Notes: a model not told the origin generated them from the sequence alone. 64,000 bases of DNA from Streptomyces sp. NRRL S-337 (GCF_000720175.1 NZ_JOIX01000026.1:60401-124400); one strand, 5' to 3'. Positions 7,565 through 20,033 are shown, numbered from the stretch's first letter. A program made the numbers and translations.

Positions 7565-10371
7565 GCGGTTCCGGAACGGCGGATTCGGGTGTGGGGGAGG
7601 GGGCGCCCGCGAGTACGGGTTCAGGCGGGGGCAGCGGGGCGGGGGAGGGCGGTGCGGCGAGAGAGGGTGCCGTGGCGAGAGCCGGTGACGCCGGGAGGGC
7701 CGGTGGCGTGGAGAGAGCCGGTGACGTGCCGCGAGCGGGTGACGCGGAGAGCGGCGCCGTCGGATGCGGCGAGTCCTGGAGCGGGCAGCCGGGGAGCGCG
7801 CGTACGGCGGGGGAACCGGGGCCGGGCAAGGCGTGGGATGACGGGTTGATCGCGCGGAGGGTACCGGAAGGCGGTGTTCCGCGGCCGGGCGTGCGGCGGG
7901 GGACGGGCGGGGCGCGGATCGAGCCACGGGTCGAGTCACGGGGCGAGCCGCAGTCCGGTGCGGCGGAGGGCACTTCGGGCGCCGGTGCCGAGGAAGCGGG
8001 TGGTGGGTCATGCGTGGGGGCATATCCCGGGGCCTACGCCGAGGTCTACGCCGAAGCGCACGCCGGGACATACGGAGGGCCGTACGGCGGGCCGGGTGGC
8101 GCGCCGCGCGCCGTATCGGCTGGCGAGTCGGGTACCGCGTCTTCTGGCGCTGCCCCTACCGCGTCCTGTGGCACTACCCCTACCGGGGCATACGGAGCCG
8201 GCCGTGCCGCTTCGTCCGGCGACGGACGGTCCGGTTCGTACGGCGCCGGGCCTTCCGGCTCGTTCGGAGAGGCGCGGGGCGGGTCGTCCGGCGAGGGGCG
8301 GGACGGATCGTTCGGTGAGGGGCGCGTGGGGTCGTTTGCCACGGCGTCCATCGGCGCCTCGTATGAAAGGCCGTACGAGGGGCAGCGCCGCGCCGCGCAG
8401 CCGTATGACGGGCCGATCGAGGAGCTGGGTAACGGGCCGTACGACGAACCTTGTGGTGGGTCGCCGCAGGAGTCGCCCGCGGAGGCCATGGTGCAGCCGC
8501 GTCCACCGGTGGAGGGCTATCGGTGGGTCGCGGACGGAGGCCGGCGGGCGCCGGGGGGCGGGTTGCGGGCGCGGCTGGAGGCGTTGCGGGAGCTGATCGC
8601 GCTGTCGCGGTCACGGCTGGACGGGCGGACGCTGGCGGCGGCCGGGCGGGTGCTGGAGGCCGCGGACGAGCGGTACCGGCTGTCCGGCGAGCACACCGTG
8701 GTTGCCATCGCCGGAGCCACCGGCAGCGGGAAGTCGTCGCTGTTCAACGCCCTGGCCGGGGCGAACCGTTCACAGGTCGGGCCGCGGCGGCCGACCACCG
8801 CCGAGCCGGTGGCGTGCGTCTGGCCCGGCGGCAGACCAGGCGCCGAGGGGCTGCTGCGGCGCCTCGGGGTGCCCGCGCACCGTCGGCACATCGCCGCGGA
8901 CAGCAGCCCCGAACTCCGCGGACTCATCCTGATCGACCTGCCCGACCACGACTCCTCGGCCACCGAGCACCGCGCCCAGGTGGACCGGATGCTGGAGCTG
9001 GTGGACGCGGTGATCTGGGTGGTCGACCCGGAGAAGTACGCGGACGCGGTGCTGCACGAGCGCTATCTGCGGCCGTTGGCGGGCTATGCCGAGGTGATGT
9101 TCGTCGTCCTCAACCAGGTGGACCGGCTGCCCGGCGAGGCCGCCGACCAGGTGGTGGACGATCTGCGCCGGCTGCTCGACGAGGACGGGCTGGCGCTCGG
9201 CGAGCACGGGGAGCCGGGCGCGGCGGTGCTCGCCCTCTCGGCGGCCACCGGCAAGGGCGTGCCGGAACTACGGGAGTCACTCGGCCAGTTCGTCGCCGAA
9301 CGGGGCGCGGCGGACCGGCGGCTGGTGGCGGACGTGGACGCGGCGGCCGAGCGGCTGCGGTCGGTGTACGTGGCCCGGAGCCAGGTCGGACTGACCGAAG
9401 GGGCCCGTGAGGAGTTCGCGGACCGGTTGGCCGAGGCGGTCGGTGCGGTCGCCACCGGGCGGGCGGCGGAACGCGACTGGCTCCGGTACGCGGAGCGGGC
9501 CTGCGGGTCCCCCTGGGCACGGATGCGGGGCCGCCGGGCCCGCGGCGCGCGGCAGGCCCACGGGCCGGGAGGCGCAACGACCGGGGTGGGGCAGGCCACG
9601 ACCGGTGTGGGGCGCGCAACGACCGGGGCGGGGCAGGCCACGACCGGCGTGGGAAGCGGGGCGACCGGGGTGCGTCCGCCGGGGCCGACGGGCACTCAGC
9701 AGGACACGGTCGCCGGAGGTTCGAGCCGCAAGGGCCCGGCCGGGCCCTCTCTCGTGGGGCGGCAGGTGACGGCGGGTCACCGGCGGACGTCCGGGGCCTG
9801 GGGCGGCGACGCGACGGGGGAGTCGGTGGTGGTCCGGGCGGCGGCCCGGCCGGTGGTGGAGCAGGCCGTACGGAGCGTGGCCGCGGAGGCGGCGCACGGG
9901 CTGCCGGCGCCCTGGGCGCAGGCGGTGCGGGAGGCCGCGGACCGGGGTGCGTGTGGGCTGCCGGAGGCGCTGGACAAGGTGGCGGCCGATGCCGAGGAGG
10001 CGCTACGGGGCGGGCCGGCCGTCAAGCCGCGGTGGTGCACGGTGGCGGCCGCGCTGCAGGGGATGCTGTCCGCCCTGCAGCTCGTCGGCGTGCTCTGGCT
10101 GGTGGCGGCGCTGACCGGTCTGGTCGACGCCTCGACCTGGGCCTCCGGGCTGCTGCCCGCGGTCGTCGGATCGGTGGGCGGCCCGGCACTGGCGTGGCTG
10201 TGCCGGGTGGTGGCGCGCGGTCCGGCCCGGCGGTACGGGCAGGACGCCGAGCGGCGACTGCGGAGCGCGGCGGCGGCCTGCGGCCGGGGCCGGGTGCTGG
10301 AGCCGGTCGCCGCCGAGCTGCTGCGCTACCGCGAGGTGCGGGAGCAGTACGCGGTGGCCTCGGGGGCCTGA
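7561..10371 (+). CDS. YfjP-like membrane GTPase with long disordered N-terminus
   Basis: A 936-residue protein. Residues 1-320 are Gly/Ser/Ala-rich, with [21 protein letters not shown] and [23 protein letters not shown] repeats. The GTPase domain follows: G1 [16 protein letters not shown] near residue 384, a G2 threonine in [12 protein letters not shown]3 LIDLPDHD near 460, and G4 VVLNQVD. After a [20 protein letters not shown] repeat (nt about 9580-9680), two hydrophobic segments near residues 835-885 ([35 protein letters not shown]) anchor it in the membrane. Both GTPases share a KYADAV/RYADAV motif after G3, so they are paralogues likely to form a heteromer. GTG start at 7561 with GGAGG upstream. 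A strong terminator follows. Confidence 0.85.
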   Translation: MSGSGTADSGVGEGAPASTGSGGGSGAGEGGAAREGAVARAGDAGRAGGVERAGDVPRAGDAESGAVGCGESWSGQPGSARTAGEPGPGKAWDDGLIARRVPEGGVPRPGVRRGTGGARIEPRVESRGEPQSGAAEGTSGAGAEEAGGGSCVGAYPGAYAEVYAEAHAGTYGGPYGGPGGAPRAVSAGESGTASSGAAPTASCGTTPTGAYGAGRAASSGDGRSGSYGAGPSGSFGEARGGSSGEGRDGSFGEGRVGSFATASIGASYERPYEGQRRAAQPYDGPIEELGNGPYDEPCGGSPQESPAEAMVQPRPPVEGYRWVADGGRRAPGGGLRARLEALRELIALSRSRLDGRTLAAAGRVLEAADERYRLSGEHTVVAIAGATGSGKSSLFNALAGANRSQVGPRRPTTAEPVACVWPGGRPGAEGLLRRLGVPAHRRHIAADSSPELRGLILIDLPDHDSSATEHRAQVDRMLELVDAVIWVVDPEKYADAVLHERYLRPLAGYAEVMFVVLNQVDRLPGEAADQVVDDLRRLLDEDGLALGEHGEPGAAVLALSAATGKGVPELRESLGQFVAERGAADRRLVADVDAAAERLRSVYVARSQVGLTEGAREEFADRLAEAVGAVATGRAAERDWLRYAERACGSPWARMRGRRARGARQAHGPGGATTGVGQATTGVGRATTGAGQATTGVGSGATGVRPPGPTGTQQDTVAGGSSRKGPAGPSLVGRQVTAGHRRTSGAWGGDATGESVVVRAAARPVVEQAVRSVAAEAAHGLPAPWAQAVREAADRGACGLPEALDKVAADAEEALRGGPAVKPRWCTVAAALQGMLSALQLVGVLWLVAALTGLVDASTWASGLLPAVVGSVGGPALAWLCRVVARGPARRYGQDAERRLRSAAAACGRGRVLEPVAAELLRYREVREQYAVASGA

Positions 10372-10383
10372 AGGGCGGACGAC

Positions 10384-10414
10384 GAGGGGCTGGGGCGGTG
10401 CGCCCCAGCCCCTC
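10384..10414 (+). terminator. terminator after the GTPase operon
   Basis: A 13-bp perfect stem, GAGGGGCTGGGGC / GCCCCAGCCCCTC, with loop ggtgc lies 13 nt after the GTPase stop. There is no long T-run, as is common in Streptomyces. It separates the ssb-like gene into its own transcription unit. Confidence 0.8.
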
Positions 10415-10429
10415 TTGTGGGTGGCCGAG

Positions 10430-10456
10430 TTGTCCACAGTCGGCAGGTTGTCCACA
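10430..10456. promoter_or_regulatory. two perfect DnaA boxes upstream of the ssb-like gene
   Basis: TTGTCCACA occurs at 10430-10438 and again at 10448-10456, in the same orientation and 18 bp apart. This is the preferred DnaA-box sequence reported for Streptomyces oriC. The pair sits between the terminator and the ssb-like start at 10549, where DnaA could regulate this gene. Confidence 0.7.
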
Positions 10457-10548
10457 GGCCCCGGCGGGGCTTGCCGGATCCGTGCAACATGAGGTCGACG
10501 CAGCGCGAGCGACCCGGCGAGCGCGCGGAGACGGGGGAGTGGATTTCC

Positions 10549-11223
10549 GTGCACGAGACGATGGTGACGCTGGTGGGCAACGCCGCGACGGCGGTGGAGC
10601 ACCGGCAGACGACGGCGGGCGTGACGGTGGCGCGGTTCCGGCTCGCGGCGACGTCCCGGCGGTGGGACAAGGCGCAGGAGCGGTGGGCCGACGGGGAGAC
10701 GAGTTTCTACACGGTCCGGTCGTGGCGCGGGCTGGCCGACAACGTCGCAGCCTCGGTGGCGGTGGGCGAACCCTTGGTGGTGCAGGGGCGGTTGCGGCTG
10801 CGGGAGGGGGAGCAGCCACCGGAGAAGGGCGGACAGCGCTGGTTCTCCGCCGAGGTCGACGCCGTCGCGATCGGGCATGACCTGTCGCGCGGTACGGCGG
10901 CCTTCCGCAGAGTCACCCGCGTGAGCCGTATGAGTACAACGGAGCCGGAGCCGGAGCCGTTCCAGGCCCCGCGCCCGGACCCGGAACCGACCACGGGCGC
11001 GCGCCCCGGACTCGCCCCTCAACCGCAGGAGGCCGCAGGGCGGTTGGGGATGCGGCCCGGCGGGAGGCCGGAGGGCGGGGCCGACAGGGAAGCCACAGGC
11101 GCAGTTGCCAAGAGAGTCACCGGGCCCGTCACCGAGGCAGCCGGCCAGAAAAATACAGTCACCGAGCCAGTCACCGGGCCAGTCGCGGTGGGGAATTCGC
11201 CCCAGAAGGCCGCAGTGCCCTGA
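10549..11223 (+). CDS. ssbB: single-stranded DNA-binding protein, SsbB-like
   Basis: A 224-residue SSB. The OB fold occupies about residues 1-115: MVTLVGNAAT, VARFRLAATSRRWD, ETSFYTVRSWRGLADNVA, GEPLVVQGRLRLRE and QRWFSAEVDAVAIGHDL are characteristic. The C-terminal half is disordered: EPEPEPF, then VTGPVTEAAGQ and VTEPVTGPVAVG repeats. It ends in PQKAAVP and lacks the acidic DDDxPF tip that recruits repair and replication partners, as expected for the sporulation-type SsbB paralogue rather than the replicative SsbA. Start: GTG at 10549 with GGGGGAG 9-15 nt upstream; ATG at 10561 is an alternative. Two DnaA boxes lie about 100 bp upstream. The symbol is by analogy. Confidence 0.85.
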   Translation: MHETMVTLVGNAATAVEHRQTTAGVTVARFRLAATSRRWDKAQERWADGETSFYTVRSWRGLADNVAASVAVGEPLVVQGRLRLREGEQPPEKGGQRWFSAEVDAVAIGHDLSRGTAAFRRVTRVSRMSTTEPEPEPFQAPRPDPEPTTGARPGLAPQPQEAAGRLGMRPGGRPEGGADREATGAVAKRVTGPVTEAAGQKNTVTEPVTGPVAVGNSPQKAAVP

Positions 11224-11455
11224 AACGTTCCGGGGATTTGTCGATAATGCCAGGTCAGGGTGCCTGTGTTCGGTAACGATTGCGATTCGGATCGCTTATG
11301 GGATGCCATTACTGGGGACCCTGATGCGCCTGCTCCATAAGATCCGACGAGTACTCACGGGGGCTCACGGGGGCTGACGTTCGGCTTTTGAGTTCTTTGG
11401 ATCTTTCCGGCGAGGCAACTTCCCCACCCGACCGCCTCGCCCAGAGGGGAAATTC

Positions 11456-12853
11456 ATGCTTTCGATGAAGAGGCGGGGCGCAGCCCGCCTTGCCGCCGCG
11501 GTCGTGGCCTCCGGCCTGGTCGCGGCGGGTGCGATAGCCACCGCGGGGACCGCAGTGGCGGACGAGACGACCCCGGCTCACGGGGGTGCAACCGCCACGC
11601 TCGGCGGCCTGAAGATTTTCGACCAGGCGGTCGTGCACAACGACGGCGGGGACCAGCGCGTCGGCGCGGGCCTCTTCGAGATGGCCGTGGACAACGGCGG
11701 CACGCTCCAGACGTACTGCATCGACATCCACAACCCGACGCAGCAGCAGGCGAAGTACCAGGAAGTGCCCTGGAGCGCCTCGTCGCTGCACAACAACGCG
11801 GACGCCGGCAAGATCCGCTGGATCCTGCAGAACTCCTACCCGCAGGTGAACGACCTCGCCGCCCTCGCCTCCAAGGCCGGTGCCGGGAACCTCACCGAGA
11901 AGACCGCGGCGGCCGGCACCCAGGTCGCGATCTGGCGCTTCTCCGACCACGCGAAGGTGGACGCGGTCGACCCGGCGGCGGAGAAGCTCGCCGCCTACCT
12001 GGAGAAGAGCGCGCAGAGCGTCGAGGAGCCCAAGGCGTCGCTGACGCTGGACCCGCCGGCCGTCTCCGGCAAGTCGGGCAGCAAGCTCGGCCCGGTCACC
12101 GTGCACACCAACGCCGACAGCGTGACGATCTCCCCGGCCGCCGGTGCGCCGGCCGGCGTCAAGATCGTCGGCAAGGACGGCAAGCCGGTCACCAGCGCCA
12201 CCGACGGCACCCAGCTGTTCTTCGACGTGCCGAAGGGCGCCGCGGACGGCAGCACCTCGCTGACCGCGCAGGCCGCCACCAAGGTGCCGGTCGGCCGGGC
12301 CTTCACCGGCATCGGCGAGCACGCCAAGAGCCAGACCCAGATCCTGGCCGGCTCCAGCGAGTCCACGGTCTCCGCGGCCGCCACGGTCTCCTGGAAGAAG
12401 CAGGGCGCCATCCCGGCGATCACCGCCGAGAAGAACTGCGCCAAGGGTGGCGTGGACGTCACGGCCAGCAACAAGGGCGATGAGGCGTTCCGCTTCCAGC
12501 TGGCGGGCAAGGACTACGAGATCGCCCCGGGCAAGTCGCAGACCGTGACCGTTCCGGTGGCCGAGGATCAGCCCTACGAGATCACGATCAAGGGTGCGGG
12601 CGGCTTCAAGAAGACCTTCTCCGGGGTCCTCGACTGCAAGACCGCCGGCAGCGGCGGCGGTAAGCCCTCGCCCAAGCCCAGCCCGGCGTCGGTCGGCGGC
12701 AACACCGGTGGCGGCCACGGCACCGACCTCGCCGAGACCGGTTCCAGCAGCGCCACCCCGATGATCGCGGGCGTCGCGGTCGTCCTGGTCGTGGTCGGCG
12801 GCGCCGCGGTGTTCTTCCTCCGCAAGAAGAAGGCCGGCACCCCCGCCCAGTAA
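11456..12853 (+). CDS. thioester-domain surface protein with LAETG sortase signal
   Basis: A 465-residue wall-anchored protein. A signal peptide (MKRR...VADE) is predicted to be cut after Ala35. The thioester domain follows, with Cys88 in TYCIDI and Gln156 in GTQVAIWRF; in this family these two side chains form an internal Cys-Gln thioester that can bond covalently to host or surface amines. Immunoglobulin-like stalk sequence fills residues about 200-400. A KPSPKPSP linker leads to the class E sortase motif LAETG (residues 425-429), a hydrophobic helix and RKKK. Start: ATG at 11456 with AGAGGGGAAATTC. A 20-bp-stem terminator follows. No sortase gene is in the window. Confidence 0.9.
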   Translation: MLSMKRRGAARLAAAVVASGLVAAGAIATAGTAVADETTPAHGGATATLGGLKIFDQAVVHNDGGDQRVGAGLFEMAVDNGGTLQTYCIDIHNPTQQQAKYQEVPWSASSLHNNADAGKIRWILQNSYPQVNDLAALASKAGAGNLTEKTAAAGTQVAIWRFSDHAKVDAVDPAAEKLAAYLEKSAQSVEEPKASLTLDPPAVSGKSGSKLGPVTVHTNADSVTISPAAGAPAGVKIVGKDGKPVTSATDGTQLFFDVPKGAADGSTSLTAQAATKVPVGRAFTGIGEHAKSQTQILAGSSESTVSAAATVSWKKQGAIPAITAEKNCAKGGVDVTASNKGDEAFRFQLAGKDYEIAPGKSQTVTVPVAEDQPYEITIKGAGGFKKTFSGVLDCKTAGSGGGKPSPKPSPASVGGNTGGGHGTDLAETGSSSATPMIAGVAVVLVVVGGAAVFFLRKKKAGTPAQ

Positions 12854-12896
12854 GGGCATCGGCAGCAGGCGCCCCGTAGCGGGCGTGCAGTAACGG

Positions 12897-12946
12897 CGGG
12901 CGCCCGGCCGGTCACCGAGAGGTGACCGGCCGGGCGCCCGTGTTTT
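12897..12946 (+). terminator. strong terminator after the LAETG gene
   Basis: A perfect 20-bp stem (12897-12916 with 12921-12940) closes on the tetraloop gaga and is followed by tgttttc. This is the strongest simple hairpin in the window. Confidence 0.92.
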
Positions 12947-13378
12947 CGTCAGCAGCCCCAAGCCCCGCGACCAGCGGCAACGACGCAATCGACGGGGCAA
13001 TGACGAGGCGGTCTGCGCGTAGCGGGAACCACGATCTGCGCGTGGCGGGAACAAAACGTGGCCCCGGACGGTTAACGGTTCGGGGCCACGGACATGCGGT
13101 CCCGGGGCGCGCCCTCATGAGTGCCCCGACGCCGCCGTCGGCCCCCGACCCCCCGCACCCCGCCCGCCGTGCCCGCACCGCCTCGCGGGCGTCCGCCCCT
13201 CGGCACCCGTTTCCTTCCGGGGACGGACGTACGGCAAGATGGGTGTATCTGCCCTCCCACGGTCGCGACGGACGTCACGACGCCACGCCGGCGCACGCAT
13301 GACGGACGTACGACGGACGGTGGCCCCGGGGCGGTGCCGCACAGACCCTGATCGATCCAATCTGCCGGACGGTTTCTC
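12947..13378. other. gap before ettA with direct repeat and second hairpin
   Basis: No gene could be supported. An 18-bp direct repeat, TCTGCGCGTRGCGGGAAC, occurs at 13012-13029 and 13035-13052. A hairpin with minus-strand terminator features follows at 13058-13089. The ettA promoter should lie in 13200-13370; no clear -35/-10 pair was identified. Confidence 0.55.
13058..13089 (-). terminator. orphan minus-strand terminator-like hairpin
   Basis: GTGGCCCCGGAC / GTTCGGGGCCAC forms a 12-bp stem (one G-T pair) with an 8-nt loop. On the minus strand it is followed by GTTTTG. No minus-strand gene lies upstream of it, so it either ends an unannotated transcript or acts as a back-up barrier. Confidence 0.5.
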
Positions 13379-15043
<1,665 letters not shown>

Positions 15044-15047
15044 CCTC

Positions 15048-15482
15048 GTGCGACACCTCTACTCGTGCCCCCTGCGCTGGTCGGACATGGACGCCTTCGG
15101 CCATGTCAACAACGCGGTGTTCGTCCGCTACCTCGAAGAGGCGCGGATCGACTTCATGCGCCGGCTGGCGCCGGGGGGCGGCAGCCCGTCGTTCACGGGG
15201 GGCTCGGTCGTCGCCCGGCACGAGATCGACTACGTACGGCCGCTGGTGCACCGGCCCGCGCCGGTCACCGTCGAGTTGTGGGTGACGAGGATCAGCGCCG
15301 CGTCGATGACGGTCGGCTACGAGGTCAAGGACGAGGACACCCTCTACCTGCGGGCCTCGACCGTCGTCGTGCCGTACAACTTCGCCGAGGAGCGTCCGCG
15401 CCGCCTCACCGCGGAGGAGAAGGCGATCCTCAAGGAGTACCTGGCCGACGCGTCGCACCAGGAGGGGGCCGTCGCGGTATGA
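15048..15482 (+). CDS. acyl-CoA thioesterase, hotdog fold (4HBT)
   Basis: A 144-residue single hotdog domain. The N-terminal WSDMDAFGHVNNAVFVRYLEEAR carries the 4HBT signature with the presumed catalytic Asp15. HEIDYVRPLVHRPAPVTVELWV follows, as in YbgC/FadM-like enzymes. It would hydrolyse acyl-CoA thioesters in the cytoplasm; chain length is unknown. Start: GTG at 15048, 4 nt after the ettA stop. It overlaps the next gene by 4 nt (ATGA), forming an ettA-thioesterase-unknown transcription unit. Confidence 0.9.
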   Translation: MRHLYSCPLRWSDMDAFGHVNNAVFVRYLEEARIDFMRRLAPGGGSPSFTGGSVVARHEIDYVRPLVHRPAPVTVELWVTRISAASMTVGYEVKDEDTLYLRASTVVVPYNFAEERPRRLTAEEKAILKEYLADASHQEGAVAV

Positions 15483-16216
15483 CGGTGCTCGCCCTCGCCG
15501 ACGCCGGGGAGGCGGCGGACCTCGCCGCCTTCCTCGCCCGGCTGATCCACTACGACCGGGCCGCCGCGGTCCGGCTGCAGACCGGCGGCGGGGTGCTCGC
15601 CGTCTTCGGCCGGCCGCCGTCCTTCGAGGTGCTGGCGATCCGTACGGCCCGGCTCGCCGCGCCCGCGGGCCCCGGCGACACGTCCGGGGGCCTCGACATC
15701 ACCGTCTCCGCCGGTGACCTCCTCGAAGGCATCGACGAGGAGCACGGCACGCTGACCGTGCCCGCCGCCGTCACCGGCCCGCCGTGGGCCGGACTGCTGC
15801 CGCCGCGCGGCGGCTGGCAGCGGGTGCCGGGACTGCCGGCGCCGGAAGCGCTGCTGCGCGCGGTGGCCGCCGCGGTCGCCGAGTTCCGGGCCCGGGACGA
15901 GGCACTGCCGCCCGAGCGCCGCACCCGCGCCGAACGCGACCGTATCGGCCGGGAGATCTGGTCGCGCACCCTCGGGGACACCCACCTCCCGCTGCGCGCC
16001 GCGCACGCCGCCCAGTCGCTGGGCTTCCTCCGCCCGGTCCGCACGGCCGTGCTCGCGGCCGGCGGCGGCCCGCATCCCACCGAGCCGCCGGCGCTGACCC
16101 TGCTGTCCGCGGGCGGCTGGCTGCGGCTGCGCACCCCGTACGGATCGGTCGCGGTGCGCACCGGCGGGCCCTCCGGGCTCACCGGCCTGTCGGGCCTGAC
16201 GGTCACCCCCGTCTGA
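15479..16216 (+). CDS. conserved actinobacterial protein of unknown function
   Basis: A 245-residue protein that I do not recognise. It begins MTVLALADAGEAADLAAFLARL at an ATG overlapping the thioesterase stop (ATGA), so translation is coupled. The sequence is cytoplasmic in character, with alternating Ala/Leu-rich helices and short strands, for example AAAVRLQTGGGVLAVFGRPP. A central charged helix follows, ERRTRAERDRIGREIWSRTL. A C-terminal part LLSAGGWLRLRTPYGSVAVRT resembles a small beta domain. No catalytic motif is evident. It ends 7 bp from the convergent ABC transporter gene with no obvious terminator. Confidence 0.75.
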   Translation: MTVLALADAGEAADLAAFLARLIHYDRAAAVRLQTGGGVLAVFGRPPSFEVLAIRTARLAAPAGPGDTSGGLDITVSAGDLLEGIDEEHGTLTVPAAVTGPPWAGLLPPRGGWQRVPGLPAPEALLRAVAAAVAEFRARDEALPPERRTRAERDRIGREIWSRTLGDTHLPLRAAHAAQSLGFLRPVRTAVLAAGGGPHPTEPPALTLLSAGGWLRLRTPYGSVAVRTGGPSGLTGLSGLTVTPV

Positions 16217-16223
16217 GCCGCCC

Positions 16224-17266
<1,043 letters not shown>

Positions 17267-17270
<4 letters not shown>

Positions 17271-19993
17271 GAGGGGTCCCCCGCTCTCAACTCGGTGCTC
17301 TCCCGCCGCCGTTCGCCCAGCCACGCCTGGACCAGGGCGACCGCCAGGGCCAGCACGACCACGCCCGCAGACGGCAGCAGCAGGGAGACGGGATCGGTCT
17401 GCAGTCGTACGGTGCCCGGGCCGTCGCCGGCCGCGCCGGGCAGGGCGAGCGGGGTGAGGTCCGTGCCGGGGCCCAGCAGCCGGATCGCGGCGGCCCCGGC
17501 CAGCACCCCGCCGACCGCCGCGAGCAGCGCCTGCGGCAGCGCCTCCAGCACCATCAGCCGCCGCCCCCGCCCCGGGGGCAGCCCCATCGTGCGGAGCCCG
17601 GCCAGCAGGCGGGTGCGTTCCGGGGCGGTCCGCAGCAGGGAGAGGAGCAGGGCGAGCAGCGCGAAGCCGGCACCGGCCACCACCGCGGCGGTGTAGAGGC
17701 GTTCGGCGCCCTGCTGGAGCGGCGAGTCGGCCAGCTCGGCGCGTTCGGCGGAGCGCAGCGACACCTGGACGGTGAGGGACGCCGGGGTGTGGGCGCGGAC
17801 CGCGGCCCGCAGCGCCCCGGCATCCAGCCCGCGGCCGGACAGCAGCATCGTGGTGGGGCCGTTGTCCGCCTCGGCATAGGTGTCGGGGTGCACACGGGCC
17901 ACGCTCCGGGCGTTGATCAGCACGAAGTCGCCGCCGGGCTGGGCCGGGGTGTCGGCGCGCACCGCCCGGGGGCGGACGACGAGTTGGCCGTACTCCGGTT
18001 GCAGCGCCATCGGGGCGTCGCCGAACCGGGTGCGCACGCGCGGGGAGACGATCGCGGGCAGCGGCCGGTCACCGCCCGGGTCGGCGAGGTCCGCGGCGGG
18101 GAAGGCGCCCAGGCCCGTGGCGCGGGCGAGCCGCGCGTACGCCTCGGGTTCAGCGATCACCAGGTACAGGGGCGGGCCGCCGTCGTCCGCGGTCTGCACG
18201 CTGATCCGCAGCGGTACGGCGTCCTCGACGCCCGGGACCCGGGCCACGGCCCGCTGCAGCGCGGCGGGCAGCGGCCGTTCGGCGGAGATCCGGGCCTCGG
18301 CACCGACCGCGGTCAGCGCCGCGCGGTCCCGGGCCGTGGCGACCCCGGCGAGCACCGAGCCGCCGAACGAGGCCGTGGTCAGTGCGACCAGGAGGGCCAG
18401 CAGCGGCAGGCCCGCGGTGGCCGGGGCGCGGCCCGCGCGGGCCAGGGCGAGGAAGCCGGTCAGCCCGGAGGTGCGGGCGGCCGGGCGGGCCGCCAGCCGC
18501 AGCGGCAGCGGCCAGAGCCGCAGCAGCACCAGCGCGGCGATCACGGCGACGAGCACCGGGGCGGCGCTGACCAGGGCGTCCACGCCCCCGCCGGCCGTGG
18601 TGCGGCGGCGCAGCGCGACCACCGCGCCCACCGCCAGGACCAGCACGGTCAGTTCGGCGACCGTCCGGCGCCGGGACGGGCGGGCGCCGGCCAGATCGGC
18701 GCGGGCGGCCGGGCGGGGACGGCGGTGTGCGGCGGCGGCCCGCAGCGGCAGCGCGAGCGTGCCCAGCAGCCCGGCCCCGGCCGCCGCCAGCAGCGCCGGC
18801 ACCACCCGCTCACCGGCCACCGCCAGCAGCGCCAGCCCGCCGCCGGCCGCCGCGGCGGGCAGCGCCACCACCGCGGTCTCCGCCGCCAGCCGCCCGGCCA
18901 GGCCCACCAGCGACGCGCCGCGCGCCCGCAGCAGCGCCAGCTCCGGGCGCCGGCGGTCCGCGGTCAGCGCGCCGGCCATCAGCAGCACGATCCCCGCGAC
19001 GGTGCCGAGGCCGAACGCGGCCACCGCGATCACCGGGGCGATCGCCGCCCGGGTCCGTGCGTAGCCGTCCAGCAGGCCGTCCACCGCGCTGTCGGCCACG
19101 GCGCCGGTGCCGGCCACCGCGCGCAACCGGGCCAGCGTCGCGCCGTGTTCGACGGACAGCACCCGCTCCCGCAACAACGGTGCGTCCCCTGCGGTCAGCG
19201 CACCGGCGTCGACCGGACAGTGCCAGAACTTCTCCGGCTCCCCGTCGGTGGACAGCAGCGCCGGCCCGTCCCCGGGTGCCAGCAGCAGCCCGGCGCGCCA
19301 GAACCTCTGCGCCGGCACGCCCTCGGTCACGGCCCGGCGCGGCGCCGCCCGCAGCGGATCCGCGGCCCAGTAGTCGCCCTGCGGCTCCCGCGGCGCGAGC
19401 AGCCCGGAGATCCGTACGGTCAGGCCGTTCAGATGCAGGGTGCGGCCGGTGCGCAGGTGCAGGGTGCGGGCGGTGGCCGTGGTCACCGCGGCCTCCAGCG
19501 TGCCGGACCCCGGGGCCGCGGCGCGCGGCAGCCGGCCCTCGGCGACGGTCGCGTGCCGGCCGAGGCCGGAGGCCGCGTACAGCGACAGCTCCGGAGCGAC
19601 GCCGTCCGGCCGCGGCAGCCAGGAGTTCCCGGCCGTGAGCGGTTTCGTGGTGCGGACGCCGTGCACCGCGTCCGCCGCCGGGGTCCGCAGCGGGGCGCGG
19701 AACAGGGCCCTGATCGCCCGGTCCTGACGGTCCAGCGCGGCCGCGGAGTAGCCGGCCGCCGGGTCCGCGCCGGTGACGTCCGCCCGGCCGACGGAGATCT
19801 CCACCGCCCGCTGTTCGGGCGGTGCCGAGGTGAGCGCATCGCGCAGCCCGGCCGTCTCGTACGCCGTCACACCGCGCGGGAACGCCGCCGCCAGGAACGC
19901 CGTGACCAGCACCAGCGCGCCCAGCGCCAGCGCCGCACCGCGCGCGGTCCGCAGCTGGACGCCCAGCCAGCCCGGCCGGGTGAGCGCGTTCAC
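17267..19993 (-). CDS. FtsX-like permease of the ABC exporter (second permease)
   Basis: A 908-residue integral membrane protein. An N-terminal helix (AALALGALVLVTAFLAAAF) precedes a large extracytoplasmic domain (residues about 40-310). Clusters of hydrophobic helices lie around 315-500, with a second extracytoplasmic block at 560-760 and final helices near 770-890 (AAVVAGAGFALLALLLSLL, QALLAAVGGVLAGAAAIRLL). This duplicated FtsX layout fits MacB-like exporters of lipids, peptides or lipoproteins. GTG start at 19993. The gene overlaps the ATPase gene by 4 nt and follows the larger permease by 40 nt, so all three are one operon. Confidence 0.88.
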
Positions 19994-20033
19994 CGGCCCT
20001 CACCCGCCCCCGGCGCCGTCGGTGCGGTCGTCA

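Noticed and set aside
5696..8071. 791-codon minus-strand open frame opposite the GTPases
   Set aside because: Pro/Arg/His-rich shadow with no recognisable motif.
11309..13054. 581-codon minus-strand open frame opposite the LAETG gene
   Set aside because: Shadow frame; the plus strand has signal peptide, thioester motifs and sortase signal.
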